Below are positions 16,923-25,378 of a stretch of 64,000 nucleotides of DNA, piece after piece. The notes below the pieces were generated by a model that was not told the origin of the DNA, did no database searches, and saw only the letters and a list, made by a program, of their open reading frames with translations. Positions within the stretch are counted from its first letter, which is position 1, and every line of letters starts with the position of its first letter. The stretch comes from Flaviramulus sp. GTDB taxonomy: Bacteria > Bacteroidota > Bacteroidia > Flavobacteriales > Flavobacteriaceae. The DNA lies in the NCBI GenBank assembly GCA_030731745.1, contig JANQTJ010000035.1:22241-86240 (forward strand). Reading direction: 5' to 3'. The translations under genes and the position numbers were made by a program.

Positions 16923-18023
16923 TTAGACTTGTAAAGCTGGTTTCATTCCCATCTCTCTTAAGTATTTAAAATGAGCAATAATAGCCTTACGGGTTGTTTT
17001 ATATTCGTTGTATGGTAAGTTAAATTCTTTCGCAGTTTCTTTAACTATTTTTGATATTTTAGTATAATGTACATGACTTATATGTGGAAAAATATGGTGC
17101 TCTACTTGATGGTTTAATCCACCAGTAAACCAATTAACAATTTTATTATTTGTACTAAAATTAATAGTTGTTTTTAATTGATGAATAGCCCAAGTATTTT
17201 TCATGGTACCATCTGGTTCTGGTAATGGCATCTCAGCATCTTCCATAACATGAGCTAGTTGAAAAACAACACTTAAAATTAATCCTGCAGTGTAATGCAT
17301 AACAAAAAAACCTAATAAAATTTTCCACCAAGAAATTTCTAAAAACATCATAGGTAATACTATCCAAATTGCGACGTAAATTATTTTTGAAATTACTAAT
17401 TTACTCCAATTCCAAACTGGATTTGGGAATTTTCCGTATGACAATTTGCGTTTCATATAACGACGCATTTGTTGCCAATCAGTTGTAATTGCCCAGTTTA
17501 TTGTCAACAACCCATAAAGTAAAACAGAATAGTAATGTTGAAATTTATGATGCCATTTCCATTCAGAATGTTTAGTGAATCGTAATATGCGACCAGCATC
17601 TAAATCTTCGTCATGACCATGAATATTTGTGTAAGTATGATGTAAAACATTATGCTGTACTTTCCAATTATATGCATTTCCAGCAAGTATATATATACTG
17701 CTTCCCATTAATCGGTTAATCCATTCTTTGTTAGAAAAAGAGCCATGATTCCCATCATGCATCACGTTCATCCCAACACCTGCCATGCCAATTCCCATAA
17801 CTACGGTAAGTAATAATTGAGCCCATCCAGGAATGTTTAGGGTTAAGATTAGAAAATAAGGCGTTAAAAATAAAGAAAACATTACAATTGTTTTTACCCA
17901 AATTTTCCAGTTTCCAGTACGTTTTACATTGTTATCTTTAAAATAATCATTAACGCGTTTGTTGAGAGTTCTAAAGAATTTTGCGGAGTCGGTTCTTGAA
18001 AATGATAATGTCTGTTTAGTCAT
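16923..18023 (-). CDS. membrane fatty acid (acyl-CoA) desaturase
   Basis: The 366-residue protein is an integral-membrane di-iron desaturase. It has three histidine boxes (HDGNHGS, HNVLHHTYTN with nearby HGHDED, and HQVEHHIFPHISHVHY) and four or so membrane helices. The HxxxH / HxxHH / QxxHH-type third box with Gln (HQVEHH) is typical of front-end (delta-5/6 or linoleoyl-CoA type) desaturases, here without a fused cytochrome b5 domain. It introduces a double bond in membrane lipid acyl chains, often in cold adaptation. It precedes the aminotransferase gene in the same direction; I see no functional link. Confidence 0.9.
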   Translation of the reverse strand: MTKQTLSFSRTDSAKFFRTLNKRVNDYFKDNNVKRTGNWKIWVKTIVMFSLFLTPYFLILTLNIPGWAQLLLTVVMGIGMAGVGMNVMHDGNHGSFSNKEWINRLMGSSIYILAGNAYNWKVQHNVLHHTYTNIHGHDEDLDAGRILRFTKHSEWKWHHKFQHYYSVLLYGLLTINWAITTDWQQMRRYMKRKLSYGKFPNPVWNWSKLVISKIIYVAIWIVLPMMFLEISWWKILLGFFVMHYTAGLILSVVFQLAHVMEDAEMPLPEPDGTMKNTWAIHQLKTTINFSTNNKIVNWFTGGLNHQVEHHIFPHISHVHYTKISKIVKETAKEFNLPYNEYKTTRKAIIAHFKYLREMGMKPALQV

Positions 18024-18165
18024 GCTATTAAATTTAATATGCTATTCTGAAAATTCCGAATTAACATATTTGTTACAAAGATAGGTATATTCGAAGTTAA
18101 GTAATAACGTTTTTTTGTAAAATAATGTATTTAAAAAGTATATTTTTGTTGAAAATTTAACAAAA

Positions 18166-18795
18166 ATGCAGCTCATTTTAAAGTATTTCCCTAATCTTTC
18201 TCAAGATAAAATTCATAAATTTAGTCTTCTGGAATCTCTTTATCAAGACTGGAATTTAAAGATTAATGTCGTTTCTCGTAAAGATATCGATGAGCTTTAT
18301 TTGCGCCATGTCTTACATTCATTAGGTATTGCCAAAGTAATAAGTTTTAAAGATGGTAGTAAAATTCTAGATGTTGGGACAGGTGGTGGATTTCCAGGTA
18401 TCCCATTAGCAATCATGTTTCCTGAGTGCTCCTTCCATTTAGTTGATAGTATTGCAAAAAAACTGAAAGTTGTTGATGAAGTAGTTGAGGGTTTAGGGTT
18501 AATAAATGTAAAAACCACGCATAGTAGAGTGGAAGAAATTAATGATACTTATGATTTTATTGTAAGTAGAGCAGTAGCAGCAATGCCTACTTTTGTGCAT
18601 TGGGTAAAAGGAAAAATAGCTAAAGAGCAAAAGCAGGATTTAAAAAATGGCATTTTGTATTTAAAGGGAGGGGATTTGTCTGAAGAATTAAATGATTACA
18701 AGAATGCTACTATTTATAACTTAAGTGATTATTTTTCTGAAGATTTTTATGAGACAAAAAAAATGGTTCATTTACCTTTAAAATTTAAGGGTTAA
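18166..18795 (+). CDS. rsmG: 16S rRNA (guanine527-N7)-methyltransferase RsmG
   Basis: The 209-residue protein has the RsmG/GidB signature: YQDWNLKINVVSRKDIDELYLRHVLHS-type N-terminus, the SAM motif ILDVGTGGGFPGIPLAI, a DSIAKKLKVV loop and IVSRAVAAM. It methylates N7 of G527 in 16S rRNA. Its 3' end overlaps the 3' end of the convergent TPR gene by 11 bases, so there is no intergenic terminator. Confidence 0.95.
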   Translation: MQLILKYFPNLSQDKIHKFSLLESLYQDWNLKINVVSRKDIDELYLRHVLHSLGIAKVISFKDGSKILDVGTGGGFPGIPLAIMFPECSFHLVDSIAKKLKVVDEVVEGLGLINVKTTHSRVEEINDTYDFIVSRAVAAMPTFVHWVKGKIAKEQKQDLKNGILYLKGGDLSEELNDYKNATIYNLSDYFSEDFYETKKMVHLPLKFKG

Positions 18796-19789
18796 CTTTT
18801 TTTAATTTCACTAATTCGTTAATATAATGGTTAAAATAAAAATATTCATTTTTAAACCAGAACGTATTCGAATAGTCCAGAATTGAATTTATAGTTTTAT
18901 CAGGAGAAATTATTTGGTTTGCCATGTCGAAATTTTGTTTAGCTTTTTCTGAATCTTTTAATTTTTTATAGGCAATTGCTAAACCAAGATATGCATCAAA
19001 ATCTGTGGAATCATATTTAATTACTTCCGAAAAATCAGAAATTGCTTTTAAAAAATCACCTAAATATAAGTTAGAAGCGCCTTTGTAAAAATAAGCAAAT
19101 AAGTTTTTTTTGTTTAAGGATACAGATTTTTTAAAATCTTTATTTGCCTCAGCATATAGTTTTAATTTTATAAGTAATTCACCTCTGTTATAATAATTTT
19201 CAGAGGTATGGTCATAAGTTATAATGTTTGTATAATCTTTTAGGGCTTCGTAAGGCTGTTCCAAAGCCTCATATGTTAAAGCTCTCATCCATAACGATTT
19301 TTTGAAGGTGTCGAATTTTGAAAAATCTTTGTTGTTTGAATAAAAATTTGTGATTAATACATTGAAATCTAAAAAAGCGGCATTATAATCACCAGAGCCA
19401 TATTTAATAGTTCCTAGGCCATACCGAGCTTCAACTAAACTCTTATCTAGTTCTAAAGCTTTCTTATAATCTAGTTTTGCACCTTCAATATTACCCATTT
19501 TATATCTAGCATCTCCTCTGTATAGGTAGGTATATGAATCTGGTGCTTCCATAATTATCTTTGAATAATCAAAAATAGCTCCTGAAAAGTCTCCTAAGTC
19601 ATTTTTTATTTGACCTCTAACAGAATATGCATCTAAATTTTTTGGCTCTAAGGCTATTATTTGGTTTAAAAGTTCAATCTTTTTTGTTTGCGAGGTGTCT
19701 TCTCTTAATGCCTCGCTAAAAAGTTTATGGACTTGACTAAAAGTAAGCAAAGAACTTAGCGTAAGTGTGATGGTTAGTATAATTCTCAT
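18785..19789 (-). CDS. secreted tetratricopeptide-repeat protein (copy 1)
   Basis: The 334-residue protein has a signal peptide (MRIILTITLTLSSLLTFS, cleavage before Q) and about seven TPR units from residue 30 to 300 (recognisable cores: DAYSVRGQIKNDLGDFSGAI, SYTYLYRGDARYKMGNIEGA, LFAYFYKGASNLYLGDFLKA). The end (TFWFKNEYFYFNHYINELVKL) is shared with the next gene. It is likely a periplasmic or outer-membrane-associated protein-protein interaction scaffold; no partner can be named. It is a tandem paralogue of the 19847-20806 gene. Confidence 0.88.
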   Translation of the reverse strand: MRIILTITLTLSSLLTFSQVHKLFSEALREDTSQTKKIELLNQIIALEPKNLDAYSVRGQIKNDLGDFSGAIFDYSKIIMEAPDSYTYLYRGDARYKMGNIEGAKLDYKKALELDKSLVEARYGLGTIKYGSGDYNAAFLDFNVLITNFYSNNKDFSKFDTFKKSLWMRALTYEALEQPYEALKDYTNIITYDHTSENYYNRGELLIKLKLYAEANKDFKKSVSLNKKNLFAYFYKGASNLYLGDFLKAISDFSEVIKYDSTDFDAYLGLAIAYKKLKDSEKAKQNFDMANQIISPDKTINSILDYSNTFWFKNEYFYFNHYINELVKLKKVNP

Positions 19790-19846
19790 ACTAGAATTAA
19801 GAAAAATTATATTGTTTAAACTCCTTTTGTAATTCTTTTAAAATTT

Positions 19847-20806
19847 TTATTTTAATTTGATGAGCTCGTTAATACTGTTATTAAAATAAAAATATTGGTT
19901 TATGAACCAGAATGTGTTTCTGTATTGCTCAATACTTGAAATGGACTCATTTGGGGCAATTATAGAGTTAGCCTTTTCAAAGTTAGCTTTTGCGTTAACA
20001 ACATCATTTACTTTATTATATGACATTGCTAAACCAAGATAAGCATCAAAATCCATAGCATCAAATTCTAAAGCTTTCGAGAAATCTGAAATAGCATCAA
20101 GAAATTTTCCTAAAAATAAGTTTGATGCACCTCTATAAAAATAGGCATAGGCATTATTTTTATCGGCTCTTAATACTATGGTAAAATCTCTAATAGCTTC
20201 TTTATAGTATTTTATATCAATAAAAAATAGCCCTCTACTGTAATATGAGTCAATTGTTTGTTCAATTAAAATAGCAGTGTTGTAATCCTCTAATGCATTT
20301 TGAAAATCCTCTAAAGCTTTATAAGCATTTGCTCTTAAAGTGTATACTTTAGATTCATTTGGGGCAACCTTAAGTACGTTTGAGAAATCCTTAATAGCAT
20401 CTTGATATTCTCCTAAATCATACTTGACGCAGCCTAAACTATATAACGCATCTGTAAAATTTTCGTCTAGCATAAAGGCCTTAGCATAATCTTGTTTTGC
20501 TCCAGTAAAATCTTTTAAGCTATATCTAGAGTTGCCTCTATTATAATAGGTGTCTGCGTCCGGTTCTTCAACAATTATTTTAGAATAATCAACTATGGCT
20601 CCGAGATAATCACCTAAATCATTTTTAGCAATAGCTCTAAAAAAATAAGCATCTAAATTTTTTGGTTCAAGATCAATAACTTGTGTTAAAAGTGAGATTT
20701 TCTCGTTTAAATCTGTAGTTCTATTGGCTTGTCTAAAAATTTTATTTACTTGTGAAAAAACAAGTGTTGGAAATAAAATAAGCAGTAAAATAATTTTTTC
20801 TCTCAT
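19847..20806 (-). CDS. secreted tetratricopeptide-repeat protein (copy 2)
   Basis: The 319-residue protein has a signal peptide (MREKIILLLILFPTLVFS, cleavage before Q) and TPR repeats along its length (DAYFFRAIAKNDLGDYLGAI, DTYYNRGNSRYSLKDFTGA, NAYAYFYRGASNLFLGKFLDAI). It is colinear with the 18785-19789 protein and shares its unusual C-terminal block (NTFWFINQYFYFNNSINELIKL), so the pair arose by tandem duplication. A 57-base gap separates the genes, which are in one direction. Function is unknown beyond the TPR scaffold. Confidence 0.88.
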   Translation of the reverse strand: MREKIILLLILFPTLVFSQVNKIFRQANRTTDLNEKISLLTQVIDLEPKNLDAYFFRAIAKNDLGDYLGAIVDYSKIIVEEPDADTYYNRGNSRYSLKDFTGAKQDYAKAFMLDENFTDALYSLGCVKYDLGEYQDAIKDFSNVLKVAPNESKVYTLRANAYKALEDFQNALEDYNTAILIEQTIDSYYSRGLFFIDIKYYKEAIRDFTIVLRADKNNAYAYFYRGASNLFLGKFLDAISDFSKALEFDAMDFDAYLGLAMSYNKVNDVVNAKANFEKANSIIAPNESISSIEQYRNTFWFINQYFYFNNSINELIKLK

Positions 20807-20873
20807 AGCTTTTTGAACAACAAATAATATGCCATTTTAGTGTTGGGGTAATGTTATTAAAGATAACTAATTT

Positions 20874-22502
20874 TTATTCACCTAAAAATGGATACCGGTA
20901 ATCTGTTGGTGTTACAAACGTTTCTTTTATCATTCTAGGTGATACCCAACGTAATAAATTTTGTGAACTACCAGCTTTATCATTAGTGCCTGATGCTCTG
21001 GCACCACCAAAAGGTTGTTGCCCAACTACAGCACCAGTTGGTTTATCATTGATGTAAAAATTCCCAGCACAATTTTGAAGAGCTTCAGTAGCTTGAGTAA
21101 TAGCATATCTATCTGTTGAAAGAATAGCTCCAGTTAAAGCGTATTCACTAGTTTCATTAACTAATTTTAAAGTTTCAGCGTAAGCATCATCTTCGTAAAC
21201 ATAAATAGTAATTACAGGTCCAAATAACTCGGTACTCATCGTTGTGTATTTTGGATCTTTCGCAACAATAACTGTAGGTTCAATAAAATATCCTATACTT
21301 TTATCATAACCACCACCAACAATAATTTCAGCATCATTATCCGCTTTAGCTTGATCAATGTATTTAGCTAATTTAACAAAAGAGCCTTCGTGAATTACGG
21401 CAGTAATAAAGTTACTCAAATCCTCAGGGGAACCCATTTTGAAAGATTTCACATCTTTAATTATCATATTTTTTACATCGCTCCATAAGCTTTTTGGTAT
21501 GTAAGCTCTTGAAGCAGCACTACATTTCTGTCCTTGAAACTCAAAGGCACCACGAACAATAGCAGTAGCTACTTGTTTTGGATGAGCCGATTTGTGTGCT
21601 ACAATAAAATCTTTACCACCAGTTTCTCCAACAATTCTTGGATAGGTTTTATAATTATGAATATTATTTCCTATTTGTTTCCATAGTTCTTTAAAGATGA
21701 AAGTAGAACCAGTAAAATGTAACCCAGAAAAATCTGGACTTGCCATCACAGTATTAGTAATCATAACAGCATCTCCAAATACCACGTTAATAACTCCAGC
21801 AGGAACCCCAGCTTCTTTAAATATGTCCATGATTACTTTTGCAGAGTACACTTGGCTATCACTAGGTTTCCAAACTACCACATTACCCATTAATGCCATA
21901 CATGCAGGTAAATTCCCTGCAATAGCTGTAAAGTTGAAAGGTGTAACGGCGTAAGTAAACCCCTCTAGTGGACGATATTCAATTCGATTCCAAGCATCAC
22001 TGGTACTTTTTGGCTGTTCATTGTAAATATCTGTCATGAACTGCACATTAAAACGCAAGAAATCTATTAACTCACATGCAGCATCAATCTCAGCTTGATG
22101 AACGGTTTTAGATTGCGCAATCATAGTTGCAGCATTTATTTTTGCTCTGTAAGGCCCTGCAATTAACTCAGCAGCTTTTAAAAATATAGCAGCACGTTGC
22201 TCCCAGGGCATTAAACTCCATGATTTTCTTGCTTCTAAAGCTGTTGAAATTGCTTCTTCTACATGAGATTTTTCAGCTAAATGATAAGTTCCAACTATAT
22301 GTTTATGATCATGAGGTGGCGACATCGTTCTAGTATTTCCAGTTGTAACATCTTCACCGTTGATATATAAAGGAATGTCTATTTTACTATTAAACATTGT
22401 TTTATACGCTTCTAAAACGTTTGCTCTTTCTGGTGTTCCTGGAGCATAAGATTTTACAGGTTCATTTACGGCAATTGGTACATTAAAAAAGCCTTTTCCC
22501 AT
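20874..22502 (-). CDS. pruA: L-glutamate gamma-semialdehyde dehydrogenase (delta-1-pyrroline-5-carboxylate dehydrogenase)
   Basis: The 542-residue protein is an aldehyde dehydrogenase of the single-function PruA group seen in Bacteroidetes and eukaryotes. It has the glutamate motif VGETGGKDF, the catalytic cysteine in FEFQGQKCSAASRAY, LHFTGSTFIF and PFGGARASGTNDKAG. It oxidises glutamate semialdehyde to glutamate using NAD+, the second step of proline degradation. There is no PutA-like proline dehydrogenase domain, and proline dehydrogenase is not in the window. A TAGTTTTG -7-like element lies at 22545-22552 on the minus strand. Confidence 0.95.
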   Translation of the reverse strand: MGKGFFNVPIAVNEPVKSYAPGTPERANVLEAYKTMFNSKIDIPLYINGEDVTTGNTRTMSPPHDHKHIVGTYHLAEKSHVEEAISTALEARKSWSLMPWEQRAAIFLKAAELIAGPYRAKINAATMIAQSKTVHQAEIDAACELIDFLRFNVQFMTDIYNEQPKSTSDAWNRIEYRPLEGFTYAVTPFNFTAIAGNLPACMALMGNVVVWKPSDSQVYSAKVIMDIFKEAGVPAGVINVVFGDAVMITNTVMASPDFSGLHFTGSTFIFKELWKQIGNNIHNYKTYPRIVGETGGKDFIVAHKSAHPKQVATAIVRGAFEFQGQKCSAASRAYIPKSLWSDVKNMIIKDVKSFKMGSPEDLSNFITAVIHEGSFVKLAKYIDQAKADNDAEIIVGGGYDKSIGYFIEPTVIVAKDPKYTTMSTELFGPVITIYVYEDDAYAETLKLVNETSEYALTGAILSTDRYAITQATEALQNCAGNFYINDKPTGAVVGQQPFGGARASGTNDKAGSSQNLLRWVSPRMIKETFVTPTDYRYPFLGE

Positions 22503-22653
22503 GATTTTTTGTTTTTTGTTATTAATTTATCATTAAATATATTACAAAACTACGAATTTTTAAATCAAATAAAGGTTTCTAGTTTTGTCAAATAAGTGTT
22601 AATATTTACTTTATTTTTGTAAGTTGTAAAACCGTTTGAAGACAATAATTTAC

Positions 22654-23379
22654 ATGTGTACAGTTACCATAATTCCAAAAAAAAATAACGATTTTGTACT
22701 CACATCTAATAGGGATGAAGCCCCTTGTAGAATATCTTTAGCTCCAGATTTTTATCATATTGATAATACGAAATTACTTTTTCCAAAAGATGTGATTTCT
22801 AATGGGACATGGATAGGGATAAGCGATAAAAATAGAGTAGTTTGTTTACTTAATGGGGGTTTTAAGTCACATATAAGAAAACAGTATTACATTAAAAGTA
22901 GAGGCTTGGTTGTAAATGATTTTATGACTTCAAGTGATTTGATTGAAACTATAGAGAATTATAATTTTACTGATATAGAGCCTTTTACAATGGTAGTTGT
23001 AGATTGGAATATTGATTTAAAGTTTTTTGAATTAGTTTGGGATGGTAATAGACAATACTTTACTAGATTACCTCTTGAGGCTAAGATTTGGTCTTCTTCT
23101 ACTTTGTACAGTGAATTTATGAGAAATGAACGTTTAAATTGGTTTCAAGATTTTAAATCTGAAAATAATTTGGAATCTAAAACAATATTAAATTTTCATA
23201 AAAAAGCAGGTAGTAATAATGATGAATATGGTGTTATTATGAATCGTGGCTTTATAAAAACTACCAGTATTACTCAAATTACTAAAGAAAACAATACTCT
23301 AGAAATGCATTATGAAAGTCTTGAAAACAACATCATTTCTTCTAAAATTTTTAATCTCCCATTAACTATTAATGAGTAA
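22654..23379 (+). CDS. NRDE-family (TANGO2-like) protein
   Basis: I start at ATG 22654 (MCTVTIIPKKNNDFVLTSNR). A longer frame begins with TTG at 22636, but the family always has Cys directly after Met. The 241-residue protein has the diagnostic TSNRDEAP motif and GTWIGIS. TANGO2/NRDE proteins look like N-terminal-nucleophile hydrolases with Cys2 as the possible nucleophile. Their bacterial role is not settled; heme trafficking has been proposed for TANGO2-type proteins. It overlaps the next gene by 8 bases (ATGAGTAA), so they are co-translated. Confidence 0.85.
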   Translation: MCTVTIIPKKNNDFVLTSNRDEAPCRISLAPDFYHIDNTKLLFPKDVISNGTWIGISDKNRVVCLLNGGFKSHIRKQYYIKSRGLVVNDFMTSSDLIETIENYNFTDIEPFTMVVVDWNIDLKFFELVWDGNRQYFTRLPLEAKIWSSSTLYSEFMRNERLNWFQDFKSENNLESKTILNFHKKAGSNNDEYGVIMNRGFIKTTSITQITKENNTLEMHYESLENNIISSKIFNLPLTINE

Positions 23380-24364
23380 TTCTGGTATTATTTTAACCTT
23401 GGCATATCCAGAAACCATTGTTATGGTTGCTGATGAATGGTATTCCCCTTTTTTGAGGTATTTAGGTGTAGGTAAAAAAAATTATTTACGTGCTGGACAT
23501 GCAGCTTTAGTTTTGATTAATAAAGAGACAGGTGTTTTAGAATATCATGATTTTGGAAGATATATAACCCCTGAGCCTTCTGGTAGGGTTAGAGGAAGAG
23601 ATACCGATAATGAATTGCATTTCCCATTAAAAGCACAAATAGAAAACGATAAAATTCAAAATTTAGAGGCAATTTTAAAATTTTTAGCAACACACCCAAA
23701 AATAACCCACGGAGACGGAAAGCTTGTTGCTTCTGTTTGTAATGCTATTGATTATACGCATGCCCGAGCGCACATAACTACTATGCAAAATAAACATTTT
23801 ATAAGGTATGCAGCTTTTATAAAAGATGCTTGTAATTGTGCTCGTTTTGTTACTGATAGTTTGATAGCTTCAGTTACAGATTTAAATATTAAAAATAAAT
23901 TAGAAAAATCTAAATGGTTTACTCCTAGTACAGTAGGTAATGTTTTATTGGCTGATACAGAAAACTATGTTTATGAAGTTAATGATACTGGTGTAATTTC
24001 AAAATTTGAAGGTTCACAAAAAACTGAAAATTTACGATGTTTTTTAGATAAATTAAAAGATCATAAACCAAATTTTAGCGGTACTTTAGAACCAAAGCCG
24101 GTAGATAATTTGCATGAAAAAGCGCAATGGTTATCTGGTATTGCAGCTGGTGCATGGTTTGAATTACATAAAATTGGGCATCATGTAGAATATCATTTCA
24201 AACGAATTTCACCGCATGGGCATATTGATGTTCATGATACTTTTGTGGTTGATGATGCTTCCTTTAACTACGATTTAGAATTTGAGTTTATTCATTATTC
24301 AAACTGCAAATTCTTCCATGTAAAACAGAATGAGAAAATTTATAGGTTTGATAAAGTATCTTAA
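23372..24364 (+). CDS. DUF6695-like protein, possible permuted papain-fold hydrolase
   Basis: The 330-residue protein resembles a flavobacterial family I know as DUF6695; function is undescribed to my knowledge. No signal peptide is present. Its N-terminal half reads like a circularly permuted NlpC/papain-type domain: a strand with His43 (AGHAALVLIN), a second strand with Asp60 (LEYHDFGRY), and then a helix with Cys154 and Cys156 (KDACNCARFVTDSL). In permuted members such as the YiiX/LRAT group, the His strand comes before the Cys helix in this way. The C-terminal half (about 220-330) is rich in His and aromatic residues. It overlaps the NRDE gene, suggesting a shared task. The fold call is inference. 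Confidence 0.7.
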   Translation: MSNSGIILTLAYPETIVMVADEWYSPFLRYLGVGKKNYLRAGHAALVLINKETGVLEYHDFGRYITPEPSGRVRGRDTDNELHFPLKAQIENDKIQNLEAILKFLATHPKITHGDGKLVASVCNAIDYTHARAHITTMQNKHFIRYAAFIKDACNCARFVTDSLIASVTDLNIKNKLEKSKWFTPSTVGNVLLADTENYVYEVNDTGVISKFEGSQKTENLRCFLDKLKDHKPNFSGTLEPKPVDNLHEKAQWLSGIAAGAWFELHKIGHHVEYHFKRISPHGHIDVHDTFVVDDASFNYDLEFEFIHYSNCKFFHVKQNEKIYRFDKVS

Positions 24365-24390
24365 ATATTTTTTAAGGAACATTTTTTTTA

Positions 24391-24795
24391 TTAATTCCAA
24401 TAATCAACAACAAGAACATCTTCAAGGTGAGGTGTTAATAGTTTTCCAAACTGGATATGTTCAGGGTGAGGAAGGTAAATATCTCTAGATGCTTCACTAT
24501 CAAATGTTAGTAAAAAGCAATGTGTAAATTTTTTATTTAAGTCTTCAGGACTATTATTTATACCCCATTCAAAATCCTTAATCTCTGATATTTTGGATGG
24601 TAATTCTATGAAGGCTTTTTCTATCATTTTTATTTTTGTAGATGAAGTTGAATCTTTAAACTTAAACATTACAACATGTCTTAAAAGTTTAGATGTGTTT
24701 TCTGTTTTCATTAACTCTGAATCTTTATTCGTGATTTTTTTATTACAATTTAAAAATAATAAAAGTGCTAATAATAAAAGTGAATAAATTTTCAT
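24391..24795 (-). CDS. Dabb-family lipoprotein (stress-responsive alpha/beta barrel)
   Basis: The 134-residue protein begins with a lipoprotein signal (MKIYSLLLLALLLFLNC, lipid cysteine at 17). It continues with a Dabb ferredoxin-like domain (about 38-134: LRHVVMFKFKD, a FEWGINNSPE segment, HCFLLTFDS, YLPHPEHIQF). Dabb domains dimerise into small alpha/beta barrels; most members have no assigned reaction. Being lipidated it should be anchored in a membrane facing the periplasm. It is convergent with the DUF6695-like gene, with a 26-base gap. Confidence 0.88.
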   Translation of the reverse strand: MKIYSLLLLALLLFLNCNKKITNKDSELMKTENTSKLLRHVVMFKFKDSTSSTKIKMIEKAFIELPSKISEIKDFEWGINNSPEDLNKKFTHCFLLTFDSEASRDIYLPHPEHIQFGKLLTPHLEDVLVVDYWN

Positions 24796-24885
24796 ATGGA
24801 TTTATTTTGAGATTTTAAAATCGATAATTAGCTAAAATGCAAAATCAAAGCAATAAAGTTTAATTTATTATAAATTACTAATAAA

Positions 24886-25272
24886 TTAATTTATGGCAAA
24901 AGTGGCACTTAACTTGAAAGCGGGGATATTAACTTTGAACTTTTTGGTAGTTGTAAAATTCACCATACTGTAATGACCTTGCATGGCACCAAAAGGTGAT
25001 GTGAGTAAACAACCTGATGAATAGGTGTGAGATTCTCCAGGTTTTAAAACCGGTTTTTTCCCTATAACGCCTTCACCTGAAACGATTTCAAGATTATTTA
25101 AAGCATCAAGGATTTCCCAATGTCTGGCATTTAGTTGAACGGAGTCTTTACTCTGGTTTTCTATAATTACAGTGTATCCAAAAGCGTAATGTATTTTATA
25201 ATTTTTATAAAATGAGCCTTCGTAGTTAGTTTCTACTGAAATTTTTATACCGCTTGTTACTTGTTCAACCAT
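24886..25272 (-). CDS. apaG: ApaG-domain protein (Co2+/Mg2+ efflux-associated)
   Basis: The 128-residue protein matches ApaG over its length: IKISVETNYEGS, YAFGYTVIIENQSKDSVQL, ARHWEILDALNN, GEGVIGKKPVLKPGES, and SSGCLLTSPFGAMQGHYSMV. ApaG is an immunoglobulin-like beta-sandwich linked genetically to Co2+ resistance and Mg2+ efflux; the biochemical role is unclear. It lies downstream of the plug-domain gene on the same strand, with a gap of about 100 bases. Confidence 0.93.
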   Translation of the reverse strand: MVEQVTSGIKISVETNYEGSFYKNYKIHYAFGYTVIIENQSKDSVQLNARHWEILDALNNLEIVSGEGVIGKKPVLKPGESHTYSSGCLLTSPFGAMQGHYSMVNFTTTKKFKVNIPAFKLSATFAIN

Positions 25273-25378
25273 GTTAACTATAAATAAACCATATATTTAT
25301 GTTTACAAAAATAAACAATATTAAGTTTACGGCGTTACATTTTAACTACTTTGATTAAAATATTAGTTAAACGGTAGT

